From: Gammaproteobacteria bacterium
GTDB taxonomy: Bacteria > Pseudomonadota > Gammaproteobacteria > Steroidobacterales > Rariloculaceae
Assembly (NCBI GenBank): GCA_022825505.1
Contig: JAJDWR010000036.1
Coordinates: 132,034-196,033, forward strand
DNA: 64,000 nt
Reading direction: 5' to 3'
This document shows positions 1 through 9,139 of the stretch, piece by piece. A program made the position numbers and the translations under genes. Below the pieces are notes generated by a model. It saw only the letters and a list, made by a program, of their open reading frames with translations. It searched no databases and was not told the DNA's origin. Positions within the stretch are counted from its first letter, which is position 1. Every line of letters begins with the position of its first letter.

Positions 1-94
1 TCGGCCCGGGACAGCCCGAATTCGCGCCAGGCGCGGCCAATCCCGTCCCCTGTCACGCTAACAGGCCACGGCTTGAAGGGAGTACACTCACCCG

Positions 95-652
95 ATGGAG
101 CCAACAGGATCAGCCCGAAGGGAACAACTTCTGGTCGTCACCGCGGTGGGGAACGACCACACGGGCGCGGTGCAGACCATCTCCCGGATCATCCTGGAGT
201 GCGGCGCCAACATCAGGGAAAGCCGCATGACCGCGCTGGGTGCGGAGTTTGCGATGCTTCTGCTGGTCGCGGGCAACTGGCACTCGATCAGCAGGCTGGA
301 GCAGGATCTCGGGCGCTACGCCAGCAACGAAGACCTGTCCATTCATGTGCAGCGTACCAGTACCATGGAGTACAACAAGGAATTGCTGCCCTACGCAATC
401 GACGCGGTTTGCCTTGACCAGCCGGGCATCGTCCATCACCTGTCCGGATTCTTCGCCGAACGCAAGATCGGGATCGCCGAAGTCACAACGCGCAGCTATC
501 CGGCCGTGCATACGGGAACGCCCATGTTTTCGGTTCAGATGTTTGTGAACATTCCCGCGGGCATCCAGATTTCGGGCATCAGGGAAGAGTTCATGGAATT
601 CTGCGACCGGCTCAACCTGGACGCCATCATGGAGCCCGTCAAGACCGCCTGA
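95..652 (+). CDS. GcvR-like ACT-domain regulatory protein
   Basis: A 185-residue soluble protein with two ACT-like halves (about residues 12-80 and 98-175). The N-terminal half opens with LLVVTAVGNDHTGAVQTISR, the usual start of a GcvR ACT domain. The second half has the matching DQPGIVHHLSGFFAERKIGI. Characterised GcvR binds glycine and GcvA to repress the glycine cleavage operon; here that role is inferred from family only. No helix-turn-helix is present, so it would act through a partner. It is the first gene of the window, and the 94 bases before it show no gene. The start is ATG with a weak GGGAG about 13 bases upstream. It could be another ACT-type amino-acid sensor. Confidence 0.72.
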   Translation: MEPTGSARREQLLVVTAVGNDHTGAVQTISRIILECGANIRESRMTALGAEFAMLLLVAGNWHSISRLEQDLGRYASNEDLSIHVQRTSTMEYNKELLPYAIDAVCLDQPGIVHHLSGFFAERKIGIAEVTTRSYPAVHTGTPMFSVQMFVNIPAGIQISGIREEFMEFCDRLNLDAIMEPVKTA

Positions 653-740
653 TGCGAGAATTGGACATTGGGCATGTTACTCTGCGAAGGGAGAAAGGTG
701 AGACTGCGGGGACATGTGGACGAGATACTCAGGGCGCCCG

Positions 741-2264
741 ATGAACTGTAGTTCCGCGCAGTCGCAGGCATCCGCCGCCGGAAACCGCCGTACCGGCTGG
801 CTGGCGGTCCTGTCGCTCGCCGTCGGCGTGAATGCCGTGGCGCAAACGCCCAACCTGCCCGATTTCGGTACGCCGGCGGATTCCGTACTCAACCGCAGCC
901 AGGAAGCTCAACTCGGCCGCGGCGTGATGGCTCAGCTGCGCAGCGCGGGCGCGATCATGGACGATCCCATCGTGACGGAGTACATCCAGACCCTTGGCGC
1001 CCGCCTCGCCGGCCACGCCAACGATGGCGACCACAGCTTCGAATTCTTCATGGTAGACGACGATGCCATCAATGCATTCGCTCTGCCCGGAGGATTTATC
1101 GGCGTCAATGCCGGACTGCTGCTGGCCAGCGAACGGGAAAGCGAAGTCGCAGGCGTTCTCGCCCACGAGGTCGCGCACGTCACTCAGCGTCACATCGCGC
1201 GCTCCATCTACAGCAACCAGCGCAACAGCATCCTGTCGATGGCGGCCATGATCGCCGCGGTACTGCTGGGTGCGGCCGCGGATGCCAACAGCCAGGCCAT
1301 GCAGGGCATTATCAGCGCCTCCCAGGCAGCCGCGATTCAGGCCCAGATCAACTATACCCGCGCCAACGAACACGAGGCCGACCGGATCGGCATCGGTACG
1401 CTGGCGTCCGCCGGGTTCGATCCCGCGGCCATGGCCACCTTCTTCGAGAAGCTGTCCAGACGCCACGCATTCACCTCGGAACGGATTCCGTCCTTTCTGC
1501 AGACGCACCCGGTCACGTCGGAGCGAATCGGCGAGGCCCGGGAACGGGCACGGCTGCTGCCGGCCGTGGATGTCACTGACAGCGTGAGCTACGGCGTGGT
1601 GAAGGCTCGTCTGGAGGTCTTTGGAGCCCCCTCGGAGGAAGCGGCACTGGAAATCTTCGCAAGTCGAATGGATGCCGGCGGCGACCGGGTCGAGGACCGT
1701 TACGGTTACGCGCTGAGCCTGCACGGGGAAGGGCGCCATGATCTCGCGCAGCGCGTGTTCTCGGACCTGGTTGAGGAGTTTCCGGGCGTCATCGCGTTCC
1801 GCATCGGCGAAGGCGAGGCATTGATGGAGGGCTATCAGACCAACCTGGCGCTCGCCCGGTACGAAGAAGCCATAGAACTGTCGCCCAGAAACGTGCCGTT
1901 GACGCTGAGTTACGCCGACGCACTTATCCGGACCGGCTACGCCGAAACGGCGCACGACCTTCTGCTGGACCTGCTGAACAACTCCGACCCCACGCCGGAG
2001 CAATTCCGGCTGATCGCCCGGGCCGCCAACGCCGAGGGCGACATCGGCAATGCCCATCACTACATGTCCCACTACTACCTGAGCATCGGCAACGTGGCCC
2101 TGGCCTACAACCAGATTCGCATGGCACTGGAATCGCCCGGCGTGAATTCCGTGGACCGGGAGCGGTTTCAGACCGAGTACGATGAACTGGAAGCGTACGT
2201 TGGCGAACAGTTTCGCACGCGTGTGACCGGTCGGAACGACGGCCCGTCGGAACGCTTGAGATAG
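741..2264 (+). CDS. bepA: BepA-like periplasmic M48 metalloprotease with TPR tail
   Basis: Likely periplasmic zinc protease/chaperone for outer-membrane protein quality control (BepA/YfgC family). From ATG 741 it has 507 residues: a signal peptide (about 1-35, ending AVAQ), an M48 domain with HEVAH at 142-146, and the third ligand in ANEHEADRIG (E212). A TPR-rich half follows from about residue 280. Both the zinc ligands and the TPR tail match BepA, whose TPRs contact the BAM complex. An in-frame ATG at 714 would add nine residues and a longer signal n-region; 741 gives the more normal leader. It stands apart from the suf operon, separated by a promoter/operator region. Confidence 0.85.
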   Translation: MNCSSAQSQASAAGNRRTGWLAVLSLAVGVNAVAQTPNLPDFGTPADSVLNRSQEAQLGRGVMAQLRSAGAIMDDPIVTEYIQTLGARLAGHANDGDHSFEFFMVDDDAINAFALPGGFIGVNAGLLLASERESEVAGVLAHEVAHVTQRHIARSIYSNQRNSILSMAAMIAAVLLGAAADANSQAMQGIISASQAAAIQAQINYTRANEHEADRIGIGTLASAGFDPAAMATFFEKLSRRHAFTSERIPSFLQTHPVTSERIGEARERARLLPAVDVTDSVSYGVVKARLEVFGAPSEEAALEIFASRMDAGGDRVEDRYGYALSLHGEGRHDLAQRVFSDLVEEFPGVIAFRIGEGEALMEGYQTNLALARYEEAIELSPRNVPLTLSYADALIRTGYAETAHDLLLDLLNNSDPTPEQFRLIARAANAEGDIGNAHHYMSHYYLSIGNVALAYNQIRMALESPGVNSVDRERFQTEYDELEAYVGEQFRTRVTGRNDGPSERLR

Positions 2265-2309
2265 ATTCGGCCCAACCCCAGCTCAACCTTGCGCGCATTT
2301 TCGGCGAAA

Positions 2310-2328
2310 TAGTACTAAAATAGTCCTA
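2310..2328. promoter_or_regulatory. Rrf2/IscR-type palindromic operator of the suf operon
   Basis: The bases TAGTACTAAAATAGTCCTA form a near-perfect inverted repeat: TAG-t-ACTA-aaa-TAGT-c-CTA, with one unpaired position per arm. It sits 23 bases before the Rrf2 regulator start and overlaps a possible -10 (TAAAAT, 2316-2321). Its layout resembles IscR type-1 sites, which share GACT/AGTC half sites around an A/T spacer. The simplest reading is autoregulation of the suf operon by the gene that follows. The -35 is weak. Confidence 0.65.
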
Positions 2329-2351
2329 CATGTCTGCCTGAAGGCCTTCCC

Positions 2352-2813
2352 ATGCTGCGAATGAGCAAATTGACCGACTACGGGACGCTGGTGCTCGCCC
2401 AACTGGCTGTCAGTGAGGGTCGGCTGGCCAGCGCGCACCAGGTATCCCTGGACACCCGCCTGTCCCTGCCCACGGTCAGCAAACTACTGAAGTCCCTGGT
2501 CCGCGCCGGTCTGGCGGTTTCCCAGCGGGGCGCCCGCGGTGGATACGCGCTCTCGCGGCCTGCCGAAGAGATCAGTGCCGCAGACATTCTGAATGCCCTC
2601 GAAGGGCCGGTGGCCATTACCGAGTGCAGCTCCGCTCCCGGACTTTGCGAACTGGAGTCGTCGTGCCGGGTCGGCGCCGCATGGCAGAGAATCAACGTGA
2701 GCATTCGCGAGGCGCTCGGCGAAGTCAGCCTGGCGGACCTGCAGCAGCCCTCCGGACCCAACATGCCCCCTGGTCGTTGGAAGCACGCGATTCGACTGTC
2801 GCTCAAACATTAA
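2352..2813 (+). CDS. Rrf2-family SUF operon regulator (iron-sulfur sensing)
   Basis: A 153-residue Rrf2-family transcription regulator. The N-terminal winged helix (about 1-75) includes [20 protein letters not shown], the recognition-helix region, and [12 protein letters not shown], the wing. Three cysteines at 92, 99 and 105 match the spacing of the three cluster-binding cysteines of IscR (92, 98, 104), so it probably carries an Fe-S cluster and senses cluster demand. It lies 20 bases before sufB and directly after the palindromic operator, so it is probably autoregulatory and controls the suf genes. It corresponds to the regulator that proteobacterial annotations call the SUF system Fe-S cluster assembly regulator. 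ATG 2361 is an alternative start three codons in. Confidence 0.88.
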   Translation: MLRMSKLTDYGTLVLAQLAVSEGRLASAHQVSLDTRLSLPTVSKLLKSLVRAGLAVSQRGARGGYALSRPAEEISAADILNALEGPVAITECSSAPGLCELESSCRVGAAWQRINVSIREALGEVSLADLQQPSGPNMPPGRWKHAIRLSLKH

Positions 2814-2833
2814 ATTTACGGTATTTCAGACAT

Positions 2834-4282
2834 ATGTCAGTACAACCTAAAGAAATTTCTGATTTGGTGCGAAGCGGCTACGAGCACGGCTTCGTCACTG
2901 ACATCGAGCAGGAACTGGTACCGCCGGGTCTGGACGAGGATGTCGTCAGGCTCATATCCGCAAAAAAGGGGGAGCCGGAGTTCCTGACGAACTGGCGCCT
3001 GAAGGCCTATCGCCACTGGACCACCATGGACGAACCCACCTGGTCCCACGTGCGCTACCCCCCGATCGACTATCAGGCCATTTCCTATTTCGCGGCGCCG
3101 AAGAACCAGGACGATGCGCCCAGGAGCCTGGACGAAGTCGATCCGAAGCTGCTGGAAACCTACGACAAGCTGGGCATACCGCTGCACGAACGCGCAAAGC
3201 TGGCGGGCGTGGCGGTTGACGCCGTATTCGACAGCGTCTCGGTGGCCACCACGTTCAAGACGAGGCTCGCCGAAGCCGGGGTCATCTTCTGCTCCTTTTC
3301 CGAGGCAGTACGGGAGCATCCGGAGTTGGTCGAGCAATACCTGGGTAGCGTGGTGCCCCAGCGGGACAACTTCTTCGCGGCCCTGAATTCCGCGGTTTTC
3401 AGCGACGGGTCCTTCGTTTACGTGCCAAAGGGGGTGCGCTGCCCCATGGAACTGTCCACCTATTTCCGCATCAATGCGGCCAATACCGGTCAATTCGAGC
3501 GCACGCTGGTCATCGCCGACGAGGGCAGCCATGTCAGTTACCTCGAAGGGTGCACGGCCCCCATGCGCGATGAGAATCAGCTTCATGCGGCGGTCGTGGA
3601 GCTTGTGGCCCTCGAAGGCGCCGAAATCAAGTACTCCACCGTTCAGAACTGGTATCCGGGCGATGAAAACGGGGTGGGCGGCATCTACAACTTCGTGACC
3701 AAGCGAGGCGACTGCCGGGGTGCGAACTCGAAGATCTCATGGACCCAGGTGGAAACCGGTTCGGCCATCACCTGGAAGTACCCCAGTTGCGTGCTGCGCG
3801 GGGAGAATTCCGTGGGCGAATTCTATTCCGTGGCCGTTACCAACAATCATCAGCAGGCAGACACCGGCACGAAGATGATCCACATCGGCCGCAATACCCG
3901 CAGCACGATCATTTCCAAGGGCATCTCCGCCGGCCAGGCCCAGAACGCCTACCGCGGCCTGGTACGGGTCCTGCCGACGGCCCGCAGCGCGCGCAACTAC
4001 ACCCAGTGCGATTCCCTGCTGATCGGGGACCGCTGCGGCGCGCACACGTTTCCCTACGTGGAGGCCCGCGAACGCAGCGCCCATATCGAGCACGAGGCCA
4101 CCACCTCCAAAATCAGTGACGACCAGCTCTTTTACTGCCGCCAGCGCGGTCTGTCCGAGGAGGACGCGGTGAACATGATCGTGAACGGCTTTTGCCGCGA
4201 AGTTTTCAGGGAACTCCCCATGGAGTTCGCCGTGGAAGCCCAGGCGCTTCTCAACGTGAGTCTTGAAGGAGCGGTTGGCTGA
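2834..4282 (+). CDS. sufB: SufB, Fe-S cluster scaffold subunit
   Basis: Core scaffold of the SufBCD complex, where sulfide and iron are assembled into clusters. The 482-residue protein starts at ATG 2834 ([12 protein letters not shown]). The open frame runs further upstream, but that part lies over the regulator gene. SufB hallmarks are [30 protein letters not shown] and, near the C-terminus, [20 protein letters not shown] followed by the [19 protein letters not shown] region. Length and order match the family. The first codons and the 20-base gap before them are AT-rich compared with the rest. It is followed by sufC after a single base, so translation is likely coupled. Confidence 0.97.
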   Translation: MSVQPKEISDLVRSGYEHGFVTDIEQELVPPGLDEDVVRLISAKKGEPEFLTNWRLKAYRHWTTMDEPTWSHVRYPPIDYQAISYFAAPKNQDDAPRSLDEVDPKLLETYDKLGIPLHERAKLAGVAVDAVFDSVSVATTFKTRLAEAGVIFCSFSEAVREHPELVEQYLGSVVPQRDNFFAALNSAVFSDGSFVYVPKGVRCPMELSTYFRINAANTGQFERTLVIADEGSHVSYLEGCTAPMRDENQLHAAVVELVALEGAEIKYSTVQNWYPGDENGVGGIYNFVTKRGDCRGANSKISWTQVETGSAITWKYPSCVLRGENSVGEFYSVAVTNNHQQADTGTKMIHIGRNTRSTIISKGISAGQAQNAYRGLVRVLPTARSARNYTQCDSLLIGDRCGAHTFPYVEARERSAHIEHEATTSKISDDQLFYCRQRGLSEEDAVNMIVNGFCREVFRELPMEFAVEAQALLNVSLEGAVG

Positions 4283-4283
4283 A

Positions 4284-5054
4284 ATGGACGAGAAACCACT
4301 TCTACAGATCGACAACCTCCACGCCGCGGTTGAGGACCGCGCCATCCTCAAAGGCGTGAATCTCGATGTGCGCCCCGGCACGGTACACGCCATCATGGGG
4401 CCCAACGGCTCCGGCAAGAGCACCCTGGCCCAGGTTCTGGCCGGCCGCGATACCTATGCGGTGACCGGCGGGTCCGTTCGCTACCGCGGCATGGACCTGC
4501 TGGACATGGAGCCCGAGGAGCGGGCCCGGGAGGGCCTCTTTCTGGCATTCCAGTATCCCGTCGAGATTCCCGGGGTCAATAACGCCTATCTGCTCAAGGC
4601 GGCGCTCAACGCCCAGCGCGCTTCCAACGGACGCGAACAGGTGGATGCTTTCGAGTTCATGAAACTTATTAAAGATAAGATGGAACTCATGAGAATTTCA
4701 AAGGATTTCCTTAACAGAAGCGTCAACGAAGGGTTCTCCGGGGGAGAAAAGAAACGCAATGAAATTCTGCAGATGCTGGTGCTCGAACCCACGCTTGCGG
4801 TGCTCGACGAGACCGATTCGGGCCTGGACGTGGACGCACTCAAGGTTGTGGCCACGGGGATCAACAGCCTTCGGCATCCGGATCGGGCGGCTGTGCTGGT
4901 CACCCACTACGAACGGCTTCTCGAGCTGGTGGTACCGGACTACGTGCACGTGCTCTCGGAGGGGCGCATCGTCAAGTCGGGCGACCAGCAACTGGCGCGC
5001 ACACTGGACGAGCGCGGGTACGACTGGCTGCGGGATGGTACCGGCGGTCCATGA
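4284..5054 (+). CDS. sufC: SufC, ABC-type ATPase of the SUF complex
   Basis: Cytosolic ATPase that drives conformational change in SufBCD. It has 256 residues from ATG 4284; an upstream TTG at 4263 inside sufB would add seven codons. Walker A GPNGSGKST is at 39-46, the ABC signature FSGGEKKRNE at 151-160, and Walker B LAVLDETDSG from 171. The signature contains the SufC-type EKKRNE. Codons for about residues 126-160 (4659-4763) use many A/T third positions, unlike the flanks. It overlaps sufD by four bases (ATGA). Confidence 0.97.
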   Translation: MDEKPLLQIDNLHAAVEDRAILKGVNLDVRPGTVHAIMGPNGSGKSTLAQVLAGRDTYAVTGGSVRYRGMDLLDMEPEERAREGLFLAFQYPVEIPGVNNAYLLKAALNAQRASNGREQVDAFEFMKLIKDKMELMRISKDFLNRSVNEGFSGGEKKRNEILQMLVLEPTLAVLDETDSGLDVDALKVVATGINSLRHPDRAAVLVTHYERLLELVVPDYVHVLSEGRIVKSGDQQLARTLDERGYDWLRDGTGGP

Positions 5055-6355
5055 ATACCGCGGAAATCAGGGCTGCTTTCGATGCCAGCCTGGATCGCCT
5101 GGCCGAGTCTGACGGTTCGCGGCCGGCACGCCGTCAGGCCATGGCCGCGTTTGCCCGGCATGGGTTTCCGACGCGCAGGGACGAGGACTGGAAGTACACG
5201 GACCTTAAGCCCATCCTGGCGGGGCGATTCGATCCCCTGCCCGGCGCTGCTACCGGGAATCATCGCCAATTGGCATCGGATCGGCTGTCGAGCCTCGAAC
5301 TCTCGGCGGACGCGCCGCAACTGCTGTTCCTGCACGGGCAGCGGCTGGCAGGCGGAGATTCGCCCGCCCTGCCCCCGGGCGTGCAAGTACCCGATCGGCA
5401 CACGGCCTGGCAACGCATCCGTTCAATTCAGACCGAGGGTCAGTTCCGCGAGTATCCGCTGAGCGCCATCAATACCGCGTTCTCACCCGACTGTACGCTG
5501 ATTCGGGTTGACGCAGATGCGGACGTCCCTCAACCGCTGCACCTGGTTTACCTCGATGGCGGAGCGGCAAACAGCGCCGCGCAGGCCCGGCTCCTGATCG
5601 ACCTCGGCGCGAACAGCCGCCTCTGCGTCGTTCAGCACTTTGCCGCTGGCAACGGCGGTTGGACAAACTCGGTGACACAGGCGAGTCAGGAACCAGGCTC
5701 CGAACTCACGCTCTATCGGCTGCAGGAGCATGCGGAAGAGCACTTCCATACCGAGTTGCTGGACGTCCGGCTGGCTCGCGACGCCGCCGCCAGACTGGGC
5801 TACGTCGATCTCGGCGGCCGCCTTGTCCGAAACGACCTGCGGGTCCACCTGGCCGAACCCGGCGCGTCCTGCGACATTTCCGGCGTCTTTCTGGCCGCCG
5901 GGGGGCAGCACGTGGACAATCACACGCGCATCGACCACATCGCGCCCCACACCACCAGCGACGAGGCCTTTCGGGGCATCGTCGGGGAGCGGGGTCGCGG
6001 CGTCTTCAACGGCAAGGTGGTGGTACACGCAGGCGCCCCGGGGACCGACGCGCGGCAATCCAGCGATAACCTTCTGCTGTCCGCGCGCGGCGAGGTGGAT
6101 ACGAAGCCGGAACTGGAGATCTACACCGACGACGTGAAATGCGCACATGGCGCCACGGTCGGTGAACTGGATGCCGAGCAACTCTTTTATCTCCGCTCAC
6201 GCGGTATGGACGAAGAAACGGCCAGGGGCCTGCTGATATTCGCGTTTGCCAACGACCTGCTGCGCCGGATCGAGCTACCGGAACTGCGCAGGCGGGTCGT
6301 GACCGCCGTGGCCGGTCACTTGCCCGACTACGAGCACTGGGGAGGACTGTTGTGA
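5051..6355 (+). CDS. sufD: SufD, Fe-S cluster assembly subunit
   Basis: Partner of SufB in the SufBC2D scaffold; it is needed for iron entry in known systems. The 434-residue protein has the N-terminal PTRRDEDWKYTDLKPI motif typical of SufD and the C-terminal right-handed beta-helix region. Conserved core pieces include YTDDVKCAHGATVGELDAEQ and LFYLRSRGMDEETARGLLIF, which parallel those of SufB. It starts with ATG in a four-base overlap with sufC and overlaps sufS by four bases (GTGA), so it lies within a tightly coupled operon. Confidence 0.95.
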   Translation: MNTAEIRAAFDASLDRLAESDGSRPARRQAMAAFARHGFPTRRDEDWKYTDLKPILAGRFDPLPGAATGNHRQLASDRLSSLELSADAPQLLFLHGQRLAGGDSPALPPGVQVPDRHTAWQRIRSIQTEGQFREYPLSAINTAFSPDCTLIRVDADADVPQPLHLVYLDGGAANSAAQARLLIDLGANSRLCVVQHFAAGNGGWTNSVTQASQEPGSELTLYRLQEHAEEHFHTELLDVRLARDAAARLGYVDLGGRLVRNDLRVHLAEPGASCDISGVFLAAGGQHVDNHTRIDHIAPHTTSDEAFRGIVGERGRGVFNGKVVVHAGAPGTDARQSSDNLLLSARGEVDTKPELEIYTDDVKCAHGATVGELDAEQLFYLRSRGMDEETARGLLIFAFANDLLRRIELPELRRRVVTAVAGHLPDYEHWGGLL

Positions 6356-7605
6356 GCGCGATCGGCAGCATCGCCGGTTCAGTCCGTTCCGCGGGCATTG
6401 CCGCTCGCCGCGCGGACTTTCCCGCGCTGCACCAGCAGATTCACGGCAAGCCGCTGGCCTATCTGGACAGCGCCGCCTCGGCGCAGCGCCCTCAGGCCGT
6501 TATCGAGGCCATGGTCGCACACGAGCGGCGCAACCATGCCAATGTGCACCGGGGTGTGCACCAGTTGAGTCAGCGATCCACCGATGCGTACGAAGGCGCC
6601 CGCGAGAAGGTGAGCCGGTACATCAACGCGTCGGGCTCCGACGAGATCATCTTTACCCGGGGAACCACCGAATCTATCAATCTCGTCGCGTCCAGTTTCG
6701 GGAGGATGCGGCTGGGACCCGGCGACGAAGTACTGGTCACCTGGATGGAGCACCACTCGAATATCGTCCCCTGGCAGATGATCTGCGAGCAGACGGGAGC
6801 GCGCCTGGTGGCCGCGCCCATCACCGATACCGGCGAACTGGACATGGAGGCCTTTCACCGCCTGTTGTGTGACCGAACAAGGATCGTCGCGGCGGTTCAC
6901 GTCTCCAATGCCCTGGGAACAATCAATCCCGTGCAGGAAATTATCGAGGCCGCTCACGGGGTGGGCGCCGCGGTCCTGCTGGACGGCGCCCAGGCCACGC
7001 CCCACATGCGCATCGACGTGCAGGCTCTGGACTGCGACTTCTACGCGTTTTCCGGCCACAAGGCATTCGGTCCCACCGGGATCGGCGTGCTGTACGGCAA
7101 GCGCGCGTTGCTCGATGCCATGCCCCCCTTCCAGGGCGGCGGCGAGATGATTCGCACCGTCACGTTCGCAAAGACCACCTACAACACCCTGCCCTGCAAG
7201 TACGAAGCGGGCACACAGAACATAACCGGGGCGGTCGGGCTCGGAGCCGCCATGGACTATCTCTCCGGCATCGACTTCGCGGAATTGGCGCGGCACGAGG
7301 CCGACCTGCTCGACTACGCAACGGAACGGTTGCTGGAATTGCCGGGAATTCGCCTGATCGGCACCGCAGCCGCCAAGGCCAGCGTCATCTCCTTTACCCT
7401 CGGCGACATTCACGCCCATGATTTGGGTACCGTCGTCGACATGGAAGGCGTCGCGATTCGCACCGGACATCACTGCGCCATGCCGGTGATGGAACATTTC
7501 GGAGTCCCCGCCACGGCACGCGCCTCCTTCGCCCTGTACAGCGATCGCAGCGACGTGGACCAACTGGTGGCCGGACTGAACCGGGCGGCGGAGCTGTTCC
7601 TGTGA
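6352..7605 (+). CDS. sufS: SufS, cysteine desulfurase
   Basis: PLP-dependent class V aminotransferase-fold enzyme that converts L-cysteine to alanine and passes persulfide sulfur to the SUF scaffold. It has 417 residues from a GTG start in a four-base overlap with sufD. The PLP lysine is in FSGHKAFGPTG (K237) and the catalytic cysteine in RTGHHCAMPVM (C375), the group II (SufS) arrangement. It overlaps sufU by four bases. With SufU as the next gene and no sufE here, sulfur transfer probably runs SufS to SufU. Confidence 0.97.
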   Translation: MSAIGSIAGSVRSAGIAARRADFPALHQQIHGKPLAYLDSAASAQRPQAVIEAMVAHERRNHANVHRGVHQLSQRSTDAYEGAREKVSRYINASGSDEIIFTRGTTESINLVASSFGRMRLGPGDEVLVTWMEHHSNIVPWQMICEQTGARLVAAPITDTGELDMEAFHRLLCDRTRIVAAVHVSNALGTINPVQEIIEAAHGVGAAVLLDGAQATPHMRIDVQALDCDFYAFSGHKAFGPTGIGVLYGKRALLDAMPPFQGGGEMIRTVTFAKTTYNTLPCKYEAGTQNITGAVGLGAAMDYLSGIDFAELARHEADLLDYATERLLELPGIRLIGTAAAKASVISFTLGDIHAHDLGTVVDMEGVAIRTGHHCAMPVMEHFGVPATARASFALYSDRSDVDQLVAGLNRAAELFL

Positions 7606-8057
7606 ACGAACTGCAGGAACTGTATCGGGAGGTGATTCTCGACCACAACCGCCGGCCGCGAAATTTCGGCGAACTGGAGAATGCCGATCGGGTCGTGGAA
7701 GGCGTCAATCCGCTCTGCGGAGACAGCATGAAGCTCTATGTGAAATTGGACGGCGAACGCGTGAGCGATATTCGCTTTACCGGAGCGGGCTGCGCGATAT
7801 CGGTGGCGTCCTCGTCGCTGATGACCGAAAAGGCGAAGGGAAATTCCATCGGCGAACTCAAAAGCCTCTTCGATCGCGTCCACGAGATGCTCACCGGCGA
7901 CGGAACCGGAGCCGCCCCGGACATTGACGAAATGGACAAGCTCGCCGCGTTGTCCGGCGTACGCGCCTATCCCACCCGGGTGAAGTGCGCCACGCTGGCC
8001 TGGCACGCGCTCATCGGCGCAATTTCCGGGTCGCAGGACCGAATCTCGACGGAGTGA
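7602..8057 (+). CDS. sufU: SufU-like sulfur-transfer protein
   Basis: A 151-residue protein of the IscU/SufU fold. Conserved ligands are C39 and D41 (PLCGDS), C64 (GAGCAIS) and C129 (RVKCATLAW). An insertion lies between the second and third cysteines, and the histidine before the last cysteine of IscU is missing; both features identify the SufU branch. In Bacillus subtilis SufU is a zinc-dependent persulfide acceptor of SufS, and its position directly after sufS supports the same role. GTG start, coupled to sufS. A scaffold role cannot be excluded. Confidence 0.92.
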   Translation: MNELQELYREVILDHNRRPRNFGELENADRVVEGVNPLCGDSMKLYVKLDGERVSDIRFTGAGCAISVASSSLMTEKAKGNSIGELKSLFDRVHEMLTGDGTGAAPDIDEMDKLAALSGVRAYPTRVKCATLAWHALIGAISGSQDRISTE

Positions 8058-8060
8058 GCG

Positions 8061-8615
8061 ATGTACTACGGCCACAACGAACCGGTCATGTTCTCAAGGG
8101 ATTGCGATGCCGTCATCATCCCGTCCGGAGACGAGGTGACCCTGCCGGAAGGCGTGTCGGGCTTCCTGACACAGTCCCTGGGCGGGAGTTTCACCGTATA
8201 CATCGAAGGCAATCTCTTTCGTATCGCGGGCATTGATGCCGATGCCATCGGCAAGGAGCCCATCCGGCCGCCAGCGGTGCCTCCCAACGCGACGGAGGAA
8301 GAACTGGAGACGGTGATCTGGAACCAGCTAAGGACCTGCTACGACCCTGAAATCCCGATCAATATCGTCGATCTGGGCCTGATCTACAGCTGCGAATTGT
8401 TGCCGGGAGCATCGCCGGACGAGCGCATCGTGGACGTCGAGATGACGTTGACCGCACCGGGCTGTGGAATGGGAGACATCCTGGCCCAGGACGTCAGGGA
8501 CAAACTGGAAATTATCCCCGTGATCATGGCGGCAAACGTGGACCTGGTTTTCGATCCCCCGTGGAACCAGTCCATGATGTCAGAGGCGGCGCTCCTCGAA
8601 GCGGGAATGCTATAG
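8061..8615 (+). CDS. sufT: SufT, MIP18/DUF59 Fe-S maturation factor
   Basis: Auxiliary factor for delivery or maturation of Fe-S proteins. The 184-residue protein has a family-specific N-terminal part (about 1-75) and a C-terminal DUF59 domain with NQLRTCYDPEIPINIVDLGL and TLTAPGCGMGDILAQDVRDK. The DPEIP, IVDLGLIY and PGC segments are DUF59 hallmarks, and the length matches proteins named SufT. It ends the suf operon, three bases after sufU. No A-type carrier (sufA) is present in the cluster. Confidence 0.92.
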   Translation: MYYGHNEPVMFSRDCDAVIIPSGDEVTLPEGVSGFLTQSLGGSFTVYIEGNLFRIAGIDADAIGKEPIRPPAVPPNATEEELETVIWNQLRTCYDPEIPINIVDLGLIYSCELLPGASPDERIVDVEMTLTAPGCGMGDILAQDVRDKLEIIPVIMAANVDLVFDPPWNQSMMSEAALLEAGML

Positions 8616-8626
8616 CGGGTGCCGGT

Positions 8627-9139
8627 ATGCGCCTGACGCTGCTTCGTCACGCCAAGTCGAGCTGGAGCAATCCGGGCCTCTCCGACCACGACCGGCCTCT
8701 CTCGAAACGCGGCAAGCGGGATGCCCCGGCGATGGGCGCCTGGCTGGCCGCCCGCGGCGCCCGGCCATCGGCCATTCTTTCCAGTACGGCCAGGCGCGCG
8801 CTGACCACCGCCAGGCGGGTTGCGGAGGCGCTTGACTACCCCATTGACGAAATTCGATCGAGCCGACGCCTTTACTTCGCCGGCACCGGGCAGATTCTCC
8901 GGTTCATCATGGAACAACCCGCCGAATGGCGCGAAATCATCGTGGTCGGGCACAACCCCGGCTTCACGGACCTGGCCAATCGGCTGCTGCCCCAATTACG
9001 CCTGGACAACCTCGTCACGGCGGGCTACGTCGCCATGGACTTTCCGGCGGATGACTGGTCCGAAATCGCGCAGGTCCAGGCAACATTGCTGCACTGGGAC
9101 TACCCGAAGAGTCTTCAGCGAACGTCGCAGAAACAGTAA
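8627..9139 (+). CDS. SixA-like histidine phosphatase
   Basis: A 170-residue phosphohistidine phosphatase of the SixA type, starting at ATG 8627 eleven bases after sufT. The catalytic LLRHAKSSW motif is at the N-terminus, with arginine and histidine of the RHG-like pocket. Later conserved parts are SSTARRALTTARRVAE and VVGHNPGFTDLANRL, which supplies the second histidine. In E. coli SixA removes phosphate from phosphohistidine proteins; the target here is unknown. The 3' end overlaps the convergent sppA gene by 25 bases, so no terminator fits between them. Confidence 0.85.
   Translation: MRLTLLRHAKSSWSNPGLSDHDRPLSKRGKRDAPAMGAWLAARGARPSAILSSTARRALTTARRVAEALDYPIDEIRSSRRLYFAGTGQILRFIMEQPAEWREIIVVGHNPGFTDLANRLLPQLRLDNLVTAGYVAMDFPADDWSEIAQVQATLLHWDYPKSLQRTSQKQ

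Noticed and set aside
729..2072. A 447-codon - strand frame opposite the M48 protease
   Set aside because: Low-complexity shadow of the protease gene, which has catalytic motifs.
2829..2838. Palindrome GACATATGTC over the sufB start codon
   Set aside because: Short, and likely chance in an AT-rich junction; no matching copy elsewhere.
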